From contig JAICUF010000009.1 of NCBI GenBank assembly GCA_025935995.1, forward strand, positions 1 to 49,762: a stretch of 49,762 nucleotides of DNA, read 5' to 3'. The position numbers and the translations under genes are program-made. The notes beneath the pieces are model-generated. The model was not told the DNA's origin and did no database searches. It was given only the letters and a program-made list of their open reading frames with translations. The first letter of the stretch is position 1, and the number at the start of each line of letters is the position of its first letter. Below are positions 32,669-41,876 of the stretch, piece after piece. The stretch is from Gemmatimonadales bacterium. GTDB taxonomy: Bacteria; Gemmatimonadota; Gemmatimonadetes; Gemmatimonadales; GWC2-71-9.

Positions 32669-33862
32669 GTGAAGCACGCCGGTGTCGTCTGCCTGCTCCT
32701 CGTCAGCGCCTCCGCCGGCGCGCAACAGCCGTTGACCCGCGCGGACGCGGTGGCCGCCGCCGTGGCGCGCGGCGCCCGGGTCGCGCTGGCCCGTGCCGAT
32801 ACGGCCGCCTCCGCGGCCACCCTCGCGGCCGCACGGATGCTGCAGAACCCGACGGCCAGCGCCAGCTACAGCAAGTCGGCGCCGCAATATCACGCCTCGC
32901 TCGACCTTCCACTGGACTTCCTCTGGCTCAACGGGGTGCGGGCCGCCGCCGCGCGCGAGGCGCTCGCCGCCGCGCGGTTTCGCTTCGCGCTCGAGCGCGC
33001 GACGGCGCAGTACGAGGCCGACACCGCCTACACGGCGGCGCTCGCGGCACGGGCGCACGCCCGGCTCTCGCGGCGGAACGCGATCGACGCGGACTCGCTC
33101 CGGCGGATCGCCGCGATCCGGCGGGACGCCGGCGACGCGAGCGATCTCGACGTGGAGCTCGCCACGGTGAGCGCCGGCCAGGCGGCCAATGCCGCGACCG
33201 ACGATTCGCTCGCGGCCATCGCGGCGCTGCTCGATCTGCAGGCGGCGATCGGCCTGCCCGCCGATCGCGTGATGGTGACGCCGACCGACTCCCTGCTGCT
33301 GCCGGACGCGGTGTCGCCCGCCGATTCGGGCCGGCCCCTCGCCGTGGCCGCGGCGGAGGCCACGCTCCGGAGCGAGGAGCGGAGCATCTCGGTCGCGCGC
33401 CGGAGCGCGTGGGCCACGCCGAGCGTCACGATGGGCTTCGAGACGGGCGACCCGGCCGGGGACGAGCCCGGCATTCTGCCGCTCGTCGGGTTCTCGGTGC
33501 CGCTCCCGCTCTTCAACCGGAACGGCCCCGGCGTCGCGCTCGCGACCGCCGCGCGCGAGCGCGCGCGGACCGAGCTCGCAGTGGCGGAGCGTGAGGGCGC
33601 CGCCGGCCGTGCGCGGGCGTTGCGCGACCAGCAGACCGCCCGCGCCCGGGCGGCGCGCGATCAGGCCCTCCTCGCGAGCGCCGAGCGGGTGGCGTCGATG
33701 TCGCTCACGGCCTACGCCGAAGGCGCATCGCCGCTGGCCGGCGTGCTCGAGGCGCGGCGCGCGGCCCGCGATGCGCTGGGCCGCTACATCGACGACCTGG
33801 CCGCCGCGAACGACGCGGCGGCGGCGGTGCGGCTGTTCACCCTCACGGATGCGAGCCGATGA
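32669..33862 (+). CDS. TolC-family outer membrane efflux protein
   Basis: 397 aa from GTG 32669, with GGAGAG upstream. A signal peptide (VCLLLVSASAGAQQ) is followed by two OEP halves, mostly Ala-rich alpha-helical hairpin, with the typical FSVPLPLFNRNGPGV strand segment. It forms the outer membrane duct of a tripartite pump. It overlaps the next gene by 4 nt (ATGA). Confidence 0.92.
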   Translation: MKHAGVVCLLLVSASAGAQQPLTRADAVAAAVARGARVALARADTAASAATLAAARMLQNPTASASYSKSAPQYHASLDLPLDFLWLNGVRAAAAREALAAARFRFALERATAQYEADTAYTAALAARAHARLSRRNAIDADSLRRIAAIRRDAGDASDLDVELATVSAGQAANAATDDSLAAIAALLDLQAAIGLPADRVMVTPTDSLLLPDAVSPADSGRPLAVAAAEATLRSEERSISVARRSAWATPSVTMGFETGDPAGDEPGILPLVGFSVPLPLFNRNGPGVALATAARERARTELAVAEREGAAGRARALRDQQTARARAARDQALLASAERVASMSLTAYAEGASPLAGVLEARRAARDALGRYIDDLAAANDAAAAVRLFTLTDASR

Positions 33863-34902
33863 TCCGCCTGCCCCTCCTGTGTCTCCTGGCGCTTGCGGCG
33901 TGCGGCAAGGCGGGATCGGACGACGACAGCGATGCGGCGCCGCCCGCTGTCGTCAATGCGCGAACCGCCGTCGCCGAGCGGGGCGTATTCCGGGAAACCG
34001 TGGACGCGACCGGGGAGGTCGCGGCACGGCCGGGCAGTGTGGCCGAGCTCGCGGCGCCGGGGCCCACACGCGTCGCGCGGGTCATGGTCGCGGTCGGCCA
34101 GCGGGTGCGCGCGGGCCAGCCGCTGGTGACCTTCGATGAGACCACCTTCGCCGCGGAGGCCCGCACCGCGCAGGCGGCGCTCGCCAACGCCGAGCACGCG
34201 TACGAGCGGGCGCGTCGGCTGTCCGAGGCGGGGATCGTGCCGCGGAAGGAGGCGGAGCAGGCGGCGGCCGACCTCGCGGCGGCGCGGGGCAACGCGCAGG
34301 TGGCGCGGCACACCGAGGCCCTGGCGACGCTGCGGTCGCCGATCGCCGGCGTGCTGACCCGGATGGACGCCGTGCTCGGCGCGTCGGTGGACGCGGGGAC
34401 GCCGCTCGTCGAGGTCGCCGACCCCGCCGCGCTGGATGTGCAGTTCACCCTCTCCCCCGCGGAGGCGGCCCGCGTCCACCCCGGCGCGGAGGTGGAGCTG
34501 GTCGAGGGTCAGACGGCGGGCGGCTCGGCGCTCGGCAGCGGCACCGTCGCCGACATCGGGGTCGCGGTGGACTCGGTGTCGCATGGCGTGCCGGTTCGCG
34601 TCCGGATCACCGCGCCGGCGCGGCCGGTGCGGATCGGCGAGATGGTCACCGGCCACATCACGGCCGCGTCGCGGTCGGACGCGGTCATGGTCCCGGTCGC
34701 GGCACTCGTTCCCGCGGGCGACGACGTCACCGTCTTCGTGGTGGACAGCGCGGGCGTCGCGCACGCGCGGCAGGTGACGGTCGGCGGCCGTTCCCGCACG
34801 GTGGCCGAGATCCGCGACGGCCTCGCCGCCGGGGAGCGGGTGGTGACGGAGGGCGCGTACGGCATCGAGGACAGCGCCCACGTCCAGGCGCGCCCCCGGT
34901 GA
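33859..34902 (+). CDS. RND efflux periplasmic adaptor (membrane fusion protein)
   Basis: 347 aa. Lipobox LLALAAC directs lipidation. A lipoyl half-motif (VAELAAPGPTRVARVMVAVGQRVRAGQPLVTFD), an alpha-hairpin (AEARTAQAALANAEHAYERARRLSEAGIVPRKEAEQA), the second lipoyl half (LRSPIAGVLTRMDAVLGASVDAGTPLVEV) and beta-barrel domains follow in HlyD/MFP order. It links the inner membrane RND pump to the TolC duct. It overlaps both neighbours by 4 nt. Confidence 0.93.
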   Translation: MIRLPLLCLLALAACGKAGSDDDSDAAPPAVVNARTAVAERGVFRETVDATGEVAARPGSVAELAAPGPTRVARVMVAVGQRVRAGQPLVTFDETTFAAEARTAQAALANAEHAYERARRLSEAGIVPRKEAEQAAADLAAARGNAQVARHTEALATLRSPIAGVLTRMDAVLGASVDAGTPLVEVADPAALDVQFTLSPAEAARVHPGAEVELVEGQTAGGSALGSGTVADIGVAVDSVSHGVPVRVRITAPARPVRIGEMVTGHITAASRSDAVMVPVAALVPAGDDVTVFVVDSAGVAHARQVTVGGRSRTVAEIRDGLAAGERVVTEGAYGIEDSAHVQARPR

Positions 34903-37900
34903 AGCTGTTCGACCTGCTGGTCGGCCAGCGGCGGTTCGTCTATCTCGCGATCGGGCTCCTGAGCGCGGCCGGCATCTGGTCGGCGCTCCGGCTCCCGTCG
35001 GCGATCTATCCCGAGCTGGTCTTTCCCCGCGTCACCATCGTGGCCCAGGGCTCGGCGCTCGGCTCGCGGCAGCTCATGTTCAGCGTCGCGCGGCCGATCG
35101 AGGAAGCGGTCAGCATCGTGCCGGGCGTGCGCCGCGTGCGCACGAAGGCGATTCGCGGCGCCGTCGAAACGACGGTCGACTTCGCGCCCGACGCCGACAT
35201 GGTGACCGTGCTGCAGCTGGTGCAGGCGCGGGTGAACCAGGTGAGGCCGGAGCTCCCCGAGGGGCTCGACATCGAGGTCGAGCGGATGACCCCGTCCCTC
35301 TTCCCGGTCATCTCGTACAATCTCGAGGGCGGCGACCCCGCCGCCCTCTACGATCTGGCGCGCTACCAGATCAAGCCGGTCATCTCGCGCATTCCCGGTG
35401 TGGGCCGCGTCGACGTGCAGGGGCAGGACGTCCACGAGATCGAGGTGGTGGCGGATCCCTCGCGCCTCGTGACGGCGGGCCTCGACTACACCACGCTCGC
35501 CGACGCGATCCGCCACGCGACCACGGTGCAGGCCGTGGGACGCGTGGCCCAGGATTACCGGCAGTACCTCGTGGTCACCGACCAGGAAGCCCACACCGTC
35601 GACGACATCGGCGCCGTCGCGCTCCCTGGCGGCCTCCGCGTCCGCGACGTGGCGACGGTGTCCCTGGGTACCGAGGACCACGTGCGCGTCATCGCCGGCG
35701 ATCGCGGGCGGCCCGCCGCGCTCATCAACATCACCCGCCAGATCGGCGGCAACACCGTCGCGCTCGCGGACAGCGTGGCGCGGGTGATGGCGTCCTTCCG
35801 GCCGTCGCTGCCGGCCGGGGTGCGGCTCAAGCCGGTATACGACCAGGCGCTGCTGGTGCGGGACGCGGTGCGCTCGGTGCGCGACGCCATGCTCATCGGG
35901 GCGGCGCTCGCGACCCTGATCCTGCTCGTGTTCCTCCGGCACGGCCGCATCACCGCCATCAGCGCGGCGTCGATCCCCCTCACGCTCGCGGTCACCGTCT
36001 TCCTGATGCGGCTGTTCGGGCAGACCTTCAATCTCATGACGCTGGGCGCGATGGCGATCGCCATCGGGCTCGTGATCGACGATGCCGTCGTCGTGACCGA
36101 GAACATCGCGCGCCACCTCCGGCTCACGCCCGACCGGGAGATCGCGATCCGCGAGGCGGTGCAGGAGCTCATCTGGCCGGTCACGACCTCGACCATTACC
36201 ACCGTGGTGGTGTTCCTGCCGCTCGGGATGCTGCAGGGAGTCGTCGGACAGTTCTTCAAGGCGCTGTCGCTCACGCTCACGATCGCGGTGCTGGTGTCGC
36301 TCCTCATCGCGCTCACGCTCGTCCCTCTCCTGGGCGAGCAGTTCCTGAAGCATGACGAGGGAGCCGGTGAGTCGAGCGGTTTTCTCGCGCGCATCGGCCG
36401 CGGGATCGACGGGGTCGCCGCCCGCTACGAGCGCGCGCTCGGCGGGGCACTGCACCACGCGCGGGCGGTGATCGCCATCGGCATCGGGCTCGTCGCGGCG
36501 GGCGTCGTGGCGTACCGGTTCGCCGGCAGCGGGTTCCTTCCGGAGATGGACGAGGGCGCCTTCGTCCTCGACTACTTCACGCCCGGTGGAACCGCTCTCG
36601 CCGAAACCGACCGGGAGGTGAAGGTGGCGGAGGGCATCCTGGCGTCCACGCCGGAGATCGAGGGCACCTCCCGGCGGACCGGCGCGGAGCTCGGCCTCTT
36701 CGCCACCGAGCAGAACACCGGCGACATCGTGGCCCGCCTCCGGCCGCGGAGCCGCCGCTCGCGCAGCGTCTTCGAGGTGATCGACGACGTGCGCCCGCGG
36801 ATCGAGGCGGCGGTGCCCCGGCTGCACATCGAATTCGTCCAGATTCTCTCGGATGTGGTGAACGATCTGGCCGGAAACGCGAAGCCCGTCGAGATCAAGC
36901 TGTTCGGTGAACAGCTGGATGCGCTCGAGGCCTACGCGAAGCGGCTGGAGCCGGGGATGGAGAAGGTGGCGGGACTCGAGGACCTCTTCAACGGCGTGAG
37001 CGAGCCCAATGCCGAGCTGCTCCTCAGGGTCAGCGACGCCGACGCCGCCCGGGCCGGACTCACGCCGGAGCAGGTCGGCACCGCGGTGAGCGCGCCGCTC
37101 CTCGGCGTGCCGGCCGGCGAGGTGCGGCTCGACGATCGCACCGTCGGCGTGCGCGTCCGGGCGCCCGATGCCGTGCGGTACGATCCGCTCCGCCTCGGCG
37201 CCCTGCCGGTGATGACCGCGGGACGCGAGCCGACCCCGCTCTCGGCGCTCGCCACCTTCACGCCGGCGGAATCACGCGCGGAGCTGTTCCGGGAAAACCA
37301 GCAGCAGATGATCGCGATCACCGCCGACGTGAGCGGCCGTTCGCTCGGCGGCGTCATGACGGACGTCAAGGCCCTCCTGGCCCGGACGCCGCCGCCGGCC
37401 GGCATCCGCGTCGAGCTCGGCGGCCAGTACGCGAGCCAGCAGGAGGCCTTTCACGCGCTGCTGGTGGTGCTGGGACTCGCGGCGGTGAGCGTGGTGGCGG
37501 TCATGGTGGTGCAGTTCGAGTCGTTCACGGAGCCGCTCGTCATTCTGCTCGCGGCGCCGCTCTCGTTCGTGGGCGCACTGCTCCTGCTCCTCCTTACCGG
37601 CACGCCGCTCAACGTCTCGTCGTTCATGGGGCTCATTCTGCTCGTCGGGCTGATCGTGAAGAACGGCATCATCCTGCTCGACTTCACCCGGCACCGCATG
37701 CGGCAGGACGACCTCGCCCTCGAGCCCGCGATCCGCGAAGCCGCCGCGGTCCGTCTCCGCCCGATTCTCATGACGACCCTCTGCACCCTGTTCGGGCTCC
37801 TGCCGCTCGCGCTCGGCCTGGGCGCCGGCAGCGAGATGCAGCGGCCGCTGGCGCTCGCGGTGATCGGCGGGCTGAGTCTCTCCACGCCGATCACCCTCTT

Positions 37901-37970
37901 CGCCATTCCGACGCTGCTCGTGGCCATCCGCGGTCGCGACTACACGCTCCCCCGCGCCCGGCGCACGTAG
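34899..37970 (+). CDS. RND efflux pump, inner membrane permease
   Basis: 1023 aa from GTG 34899 (GTGA overlap). The architecture is AcrB/CusA-like: TM1, a large periplasmic loop, TM2-6, TM7, a second loop, TM8-12. The TM4 signature GLVIDDAVVVTENIARHL carries the Asp pair used in proton relay, as in HAE1-type pumps. The second half ends with GLIVKNGIILLDFTRHRM and PILMTTLCTLFGLLPLALG. Substrate not predictable; the Asp pair is less like the CzcA metal pumps. No regulator gene is adjacent. Confidence 0.95.
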   Translation: MKLFDLLVGQRRFVYLAIGLLSAAGIWSALRLPSAIYPELVFPRVTIVAQGSALGSRQLMFSVARPIEEAVSIVPGVRRVRTKAIRGAVETTVDFAPDADMVTVLQLVQARVNQVRPELPEGLDIEVERMTPSLFPVISYNLEGGDPAALYDLARYQIKPVISRIPGVGRVDVQGQDVHEIEVVADPSRLVTAGLDYTTLADAIRHATTVQAVGRVAQDYRQYLVVTDQEAHTVDDIGAVALPGGLRVRDVATVSLGTEDHVRVIAGDRGRPAALINITRQIGGNTVALADSVARVMASFRPSLPAGVRLKPVYDQALLVRDAVRSVRDAMLIGAALATLILLVFLRHGRITAISAASIPLTLAVTVFLMRLFGQTFNLMTLGAMAIAIGLVIDDAVVVTENIARHLRLTPDREIAIREAVQELIWPVTTSTITTVVVFLPLGMLQGVVGQFFKALSLTLTIAVLVSLLIALTLVPLLGEQFLKHDEGAGESSGFLARIGRGIDGVAARYERALGGALHHARAVIAIGIGLVAAGVVAYRFAGSGFLPEMDEGAFVLDYFTPGGTALAETDREVKVAEGILASTPEIEGTSRRTGAELGLFATEQNTGDIVARLRPRSRRSRSVFEVIDDVRPRIEAAVPRLHIEFVQILSDVVNDLAGNAKPVEIKLFGEQLDALEAYAKRLEPGMEKVAGLEDLFNGVSEPNAELLLRVSDADAARAGLTPEQVGTAVSAPLLGVPAGEVRLDDRTVGVRVRAPDAVRYDPLRLGALPVMTAGREPTPLSALATFTPAESRAELFRENQQQMIAITADVSGRSLGGVMTDVKALLARTPPPAGIRVELGGQYASQQEAFHALLVVLGLAAVSVVAVMVVQFESFTEPLVILLAAPLSFVGALLLLLLTGTPLNVSSFMGLILLVGLIVKNGIILLDFTRHRMRQDDLALEPAIREAAAVRLRPILMTTLCTLFGLLPLALGLGAGSEMQRPLALAVIGGLSLSTPITLFAIPTLLVAIRGRDYTLPRARRT

Positions 37971-38203
37971 CGGATCAGGTCGCTGGTCCGCTCCACGATC
38001 ACGATGTCGCCCAGCGCGAGCGCGCGCTCGCGCGGCTCCCCCCGCAGGTCGAGGTGCGGCCAGCGCGGGTTGCCGAGCTGCAGGGCCGCCGCCGGCGCGC
38101 CGACCCGGGTCCGGAACGCCTCCAGCTCGCCCACGTCGTTCGTGGTCGACACCACGTGGGACCAGCCCCGCGCCAGCAGATTCTCCCGATCCATCACGAT
38201 CAT
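37940..38203 (-). CDS. Small DUF4031-like protein
   Basis: 87 aa. ATG 38203 has GGAGG 6 nt upstream. GWSHVVSTTNDVGELEAFRTRVG and HLDLRGEPRERALALG resemble the DUF4031 pattern (a short WxH...ELxAF block, then HxDL...RAxAxxxG). Function unknown. It overlaps the end of the RND gene tail to tail by 31 nt. Confidence 0.6.
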   Translation of the reverse strand: MIVMDRENLLARGWSHVVSTTNDVGELEAFRTRVGAPAAALQLGNPRWPHLDLRGEPRERALALGDIVIVERTSDLIRYVRRARGSV

Positions 38204-38302
38204 GCGGCCCTCCGCCCCGAAGATAGTCCCGCATGGTGCCCCCGCTCACAGTGTGGGAGGCGCTGGTCCGCTAGGATGAATGGGCACCGTCGAGGAGGAT
38301 CC

Positions 38303-38680
38303 ATGAGGCAGCTGATCGTGATCGCGCTGGCCGCGATGCTGGCGGCACCGCTCGCCGCGCAGGTGGCCCCCACGCTGCCCCGCGATACCCTCGGTGGCCG
38401 GAAGCTGCCGCCCGAGGCGAACGTCCCGCGCGGCATCGTGGCCCCGACGCTCCCCCGCGACACGCTGGGCGGCGCGAAGCTGCCACCGAGCGCAAACGTG
38501 GTCCGAAGCTCGGTGCCCGAAACGCCGTCGGACACTCTCAACGCCCGGAGCCGCGACAGCGTCGCCACCGCGCGCGAGGGCGCCGACTCGGCGAAGGCCG
38601 ACTCGGCCAGGGCAGATTCGGCCAGGGCCGACTCGACACGCCGTCGTGCCGTACCCGCGCGCCGGCGCGTTCCCCGCTGA
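38303..38680 (+). CDS. Exported small protein with internal tandem repeat
   Basis: 125 aa from ATG 38303, preceded by GAGGAGG. The signal peptide is MRQLIVIALAAMLAAPLAAQ. The mature part carries two copies of a segment of about 22 residues beginning VAPTLPRDTLGG and ending KLPP-ANV. A repeat tract ADSARADSARADS and a basic tail (RRRAVPARRRVPR) follow. No known domain. A TAGGAT at 38274-38279 may be its -10 box. Confidence 0.65.
   Translation: MRQLIVIALAAMLAAPLAAQVAPTLPRDTLGGRKLPPEANVPRGIVAPTLPRDTLGGAKLPPSANVVRSSVPETPSDTLNARSRDSVATAREGADSAKADSARADSARADSTRRRAVPARRRVPR
38351..38498 (+). repeat. Imperfect tandem repeat within the exported small protein
   Basis: Two copies, about 70-75 bp apart, encode VAPTLPRDTLGG-x-KLPP-x-ANV. 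They differ mostly at third codon positions, so protein sequence is conserved while DNA has drifted. Confidence 0.55.
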
Positions 38681-38704
38681 TCATTCGACAACCTGGAGTG
38701 ACAT

Positions 38705-39073
38705 ATGCCTGACAACAGCTTCGTGGATCCGTCCAACCCGCTGCGCGACGATTGGGCCGCGGCCTGGGAGACGGAAGACAACTACTGGACCGAAAACTTC
38801 TCGAGCCGGCCCTACGCCATCGGGCCCGACTACTACGAGCGCTTCCGTCCCGCGTACCGCTACGGCTTCGAGTCGGCGCGGCACAATGCCGGACGGACCT
38901 GGGACGACGCCGAATCGGATCTCCGTACCGGCTGGGATCGCTACGAGCACCGGGGCGAGAACCGCTCCACCTGGGAAGAGATCAAGGATGCCGTGCGCGA
39001 CGCCTGGGACCGGGTGACCGGCCACGCCCGCGCCCCCGAGACGGCGACCCGACGCGGCGACGTCCGCCCGTAA
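38705..39073 (+). CDS. Hypothetical acidic, Trp/Tyr-rich protein
   Basis: 122 aa, no signal peptide. The N-terminal half is rich in aromatic and acidic residues (DDWAAAWETEDNYWTENF, YYERFRPAYRYGFESARH), followed by WDDAESDLRTGWDRYEHRG and an amphipathic helix (WEEIKDAVRDAWDRVTG). GGAG lies 7 nt before ATG 38705. The YxYGxxxA...W...E..LR..W pattern recurs in stress-associated small proteins of several phyla, as far as I recall. Function unknown. Confidence 0.65.
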   Translation: MPDNSFVDPSNPLRDDWAAAWETEDNYWTENFSSRPYAIGPDYYERFRPAYRYGFESARHNAGRTWDDAESDLRTGWDRYEHRGENRSTWEEIKDAVRDAWDRVTGHARAPETATRRGDVRP

Positions 39074-39164
39074 GGGCTCGACGCTGGAAGAACCCCGCGC
39101 GGCCCGGCCTCGACGCGAGTGCCGGGCCCGCGCATCTTCCGGTGCCCCGCACCGGACTCCATCC

Positions 39165-39614
39165 ATGACCGAAGCACAGCGGATCGCCGAGGACCTGCGC
39201 CGCGCCTGGGACGGAAGCCCCTGGCACGGTTCGTCGCTCTCCGCCATTCTTGCCGGCGTCACGGCCGCCGGCGCCGCATCCCGTCCGATCCCGTCCGCGC
39301 ACACCGTCTGGGAGCTCACCCTGCACATGGCCGCCTGGGCCGGCGAGGTCACCCGCCGCCTGGGTGGCGCGGAGCCCGCCGAGCCGGTGGAGGGTGACTG
39401 GCCTCCGATGCCGCCGGAGCCAACGGAGACTGAATGGGTCGGGGCCCGGCTCCGTCTGGCGGAAGCGCACGCCGAGGTGACCGGGACGGTGGCCGCGCGA
39501 GCGGGGCTGTCGGACCTGGAGGCTCACACCGTCAACGGCCTGCTGCAGCACGATGCCTACCACGCGGGGCAGGTGGCCCTGCTGAAGAAGCTGGTGGAAG
39601 GAGGCAGTGCATGA
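39165..39614 (+). CDS. DinB-family protein
   Basis: 149 aa four-helix-bundle protein. The DinB metal triad is visible as His in LTLHMAAW and the two His in QHDAYHAGQ. The family includes thiol-dependent transferases (BshB/YfiT-type) and many proteins of unknown activity. Its stop overlaps the next gene (ATGA), starting a chain of four overlapping small genes. Confidence 0.88.
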   Translation: MTEAQRIAEDLRRAWDGSPWHGSSLSAILAGVTAAGAASRPIPSAHTVWELTLHMAAWAGEVTRRLGGAEPAEPVEGDWPPMPPEPTETEWVGARLRLAEAHAEVTGTVAARAGLSDLEAHTVNGLLQHDAYHAGQVALLKKLVEGGSA

Positions 39615-40081
39615 GACACCGCAGCACCTGTTGTTCGATCGGCGCCTGCCTGATCTGGATGCTCACCGGATGCGCCGGCGCAGGCACGCCGCCCCCGCAG
39701 CCTTCCCGCGCGGGAACCGGTTCGGCCTCGGCGCCGCTGCAGCTCTCGGTCACGATGGGCCAGCAGTTCGAGCTGGCCATGGGACAGACGGCGAGCGTGG
39801 CGGGGGTATCGTCGACCGTGACCTTCCGCGCCGTGCCGAGCGACTCGCGCTGCCCGGCCGGCACCCAGTGCGTGCAGGCCGGCAACGCGGAGGTCGTGCT
39901 CGGCGTGGCCACCGGTGGCGGCGCACCGGCCGACGTCGTACTCAACACCACCTCGGGGCCGCGGGAGCAGACGCTGCGAAACGGCATCCTCCGACTCGTC
40001 TCGCTCTCGCCGACGCCGGTCGCGGGGACGGCGACCGACCCCTCGACCTACGTCGCCACGCTGTGCGTCTGCCGGCCGTGA
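39611..40081 (+). CDS. Hypothetical lipoprotein
   Basis: 156 aa. Lipobox MLTGC follows a hydrophobic signal. The mature part is beta-rich, with SRCPAGTQCVQAGNAEVVLGV, a two-Cys segment seen in many small envelope proteins of environmental bacteria, and a terminal ATLCVCRP. ATG 39611 overlaps the DinB stop, and its own stop overlaps the next GTG start. Function unknown. Confidence 0.75.
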   Translation: MRHRSTCCSIGACLIWMLTGCAGAGTPPPQPSRAGTGSASAPLQLSVTMGQQFELAMGQTASVAGVSSTVTFRAVPSDSRCPAGTQCVQAGNAEVVLGVATGGGAPADVVLNTTSGPREQTLRNGILRLVSLSPTPVAGTATDPSTYVATLCVCRP

Positions 40082-40623
40082 GCGGCGCGGCCGAGTCGGC
40101 GACGGGCGCCGCCTTTCTTCGCGAGAGCGTCGCGGGGTTCCGGGCCCTCCGCGAGCAGGCCGAACGTGCCCTCGCCCAGGCGGACGACGCCGCCTTCTTC
40201 GCGCGGCTCGACGACACTTCGAACAGCCTCGCGGTGCTCGTCGCGCACATGGCGGGGAATGCCCTGTCGCGCTGGACCGACTTTCTCGGCACCGACGGCG
40301 AAAAGCCGACTCGGGATCGGGACGGTGAATTCGATCTCGACCCATCGCTCGCGCGGCCCGAGCTCATGCGACGCTGGGAAGCCGGATGGGCCGCGGTCTT
40401 CGACGCCGTCGAGCCCCTCGTGCCCCACGATCTCGACCGCGTGATCACCATCCGGGGCGAGCCCCACAGCGTCATGCAGGCAATTCTCCGCCAGACGCGG
40501 CACTACGCCTATCACGTCGGCCAGATCGTCCAGCTCGCGAAGCATTACCGCGGTGAGGAATGGCAGACGCTCAGCATCCCCCGTGGAAAGTCTCGCGACT
40601 ATCGCGATGCCCTCAGGAGCTGA
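40078..40623 (+). CDS. DUF1572/DinB-superfamily protein
   Basis: 181 aa from GTG 40078. A His in VLVAHMAGN and two in RHYAYHVGQIVQLAK give the DinB triad. VAGFRALREQAERAL, SRWTDFLGTDGEKPTRDRDGEF and a C-terminal IPRGKS match DUF1572. Activity unknown, probably metal- and thiol-dependent. Second DinB-fold gene within 1 kb. Confidence 0.85.
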   Translation: MSGAAESATGAAFLRESVAGFRALREQAERALAQADDAAFFARLDDTSNSLAVLVAHMAGNALSRWTDFLGTDGEKPTRDRDGEFDLDPSLARPELMRRWEAGWAAVFDAVEPLVPHDLDRVITIRGEPHSVMQAILRQTRHYAYHVGQIVQLAKHYRGEEWQTLSIPRGKSRDYRDALRS

Positions 40624-41029
40624 GAGGCGCTGGACGCTGATCTACGACGGCGAGTGCGGCGTATGCGGAAGACTGGCTGGGATGGTGCGGCAGCGGGACC
40701 GGCGAGGCCTGCTCGAGGTGATACCCTCATCTGCACCGGGGCTGGGAGCCCGTTTTCCGTGGCTCACGCCGGCGGACTGTTCGGCGGCCCTGCAGCTCGT
40801 GGCACCCGACGAAACGACATGGAGCGGTGCGGCGGCCGTGGAGCAGCTGCTCCGCATCCTGCCCCGGGGCCGGCTCGTGGCCTGGCTGTTCCGGCTTCCC
40901 GGCGGACGCGCCGCCGCCGCGGTGGGGTACCGCTGGTTCGCCCGCAACCGGAGCCGGCTCGGCTGCGCCCTCCACGGCCACGCTACGGCTGGAGACCCTC
41001 CGGCACACCGCCCGGATACTTCTCCTTGA
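40607..41029 (+). CDS. DCC-family (DUF393) thiol-disulfide protein
   Basis: 140 aa from ATG 40607, overlapping the DUF1572 gene by 17 nt. The N-terminal TLIYDGECGVCGR is the defining D-G-x-C-x-x-C motif, and a hydrophobic central helix (LVAWLFRLPGG) is typical. Thioredoxin-like, presumed redox-active. Its last 47 nt overlap the M48 peptidase gene tail to tail. Confidence 0.85.
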   Translation: MPSGAERRWTLIYDGECGVCGRLAGMVRQRDRRGLLEVIPSSAPGLGARFPWLTPADCSAALQLVAPDETTWSGAAAVEQLLRILPRGRLVAWLFRLPGGRAAAAVGYRWFARNRSRLGCALHGHATAGDPPAHRPDTSP

Positions 41030-41792
41030 TCGCCTCCTGGATCCGCGTGATCCGGTTCTCCGGATTCGGGTGGGTGCTGAAGAACTCGGGCTGACGCGCG
41101 CCCCCGCCGCTCTCCTCCAGGATCTGCATCAGCTTCTCCATCGACCGCGGGTCGAACCCGGCATCGCTCATGAACCGGACGCCGAGCCGGTCGGCCTCCA
41201 GCTCGTCGTTGCGCCCGAACTTCATGTTGACCAGCTGCCCGATCATCATCGCGACGGCGGCGGAGTTCCGGCTGCCGGGATTGTTCGGATCGTAGGTGGC
41301 CAGGACGGCGGCGCCGGTCAGGCCCTGCGTGAGCTGCGACTTGGCGATCTGCTCCGCGCCGTGCCGCGCCACGACGTGTCCGATCTCGTGGCCCAGGACG
41401 CCCGCCAGCTCGCCCTCGGTCTCGAGCCGCTTGAGCAGCCCGTCGGTGACGAACACCTGTCCGCCCGGGAGGGCGAAGGCGTTGATGGTCTCGGGGTCGC
41501 TGAGGGCGTGGAACTGATACTGGTAGGGGGTGGTGCCGGCGGCGGTGTGGCTCACGATCCGGTTGCCCACGCTGTCCACCAGCGCCTGCACCCGCGGATC
41601 GGGGTCGAGCCCGCCGAACTCCTGCGCCATCTCGGGCGCCGCCTGGAGACCCATCGCGATCTCCTGGTCGGGCGTGACGCCCCCGACGTGCTGCTTTTCC
41701 TTCGTGACCGGATTGATGACGCTGTTGCCGAAGTAGCCGAGCAACGAGATCACCGCGACGACCAGCGCGATCAGCAAACGGCCACGACTCAC
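40983..41792 (-). CDS. M48-family metallopeptidase
   Basis: 269 aa with a single N-terminal TM/signal anchor (LLIALVVAVISLLGYFGNSV). The zinc site is HEIGH (VLGHEIGHVVARHG), and the third ligand is in NDELEADRLGVRFM. FSTHPNPENRI near the C-terminus is typical of the BepA/LoiP-like M48B/C group. It would degrade or refold envelope proteins in the periplasm. It lies 84 nt after the chemoreceptor gene on the same strand. Confidence 0.93.
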   Translation of the reverse strand: MSRGRLLIALVVAVISLLGYFGNSVINPVTKEKQHVGGVTPDQEIAMGLQAAPEMAQEFGGLDPDPRVQALVDSVGNRIVSHTAAGTTPYQYQFHALSDPETINAFALPGGQVFVTDGLLKRLETEGELAGVLGHEIGHVVARHGAEQIAKSQLTQGLTGAAVLATYDPNNPGSRNSAAVAMMIGQLVNMKFGRNDELEADRLGVRFMSDAGFDPRSMEKLMQILEESGGGARQPEFFSTHPNPENRITRIQEAIKEKYPGGVPEGLQP

Positions 41793-41850
41793 GGGTCCTC
41801 CGGGGGTGACGAGTGGATGGCGACCTACGCTATCCCCGATCCCGTGAGCC

Positions 41851-41876
41851 CGGCGGTGACCCCAGTCACGCCGCCG
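41851..41876 (-). terminator. Hairpin after the methyl-accepting protein gene
   Basis: An imperfect stem GGCGGTGAC / GTCAC-GCCGCC with a CCCA loop lies directly past the stop codon, before the M48 gene. There is no clear U-tract. Confidence 0.4.

Noticed and set aside
34509-36827. 772-aa minus-strand ORF opposite the RND genes
   Set aside because: Antisense shadow; the plus strand holds MFP and RND motifs throughout.
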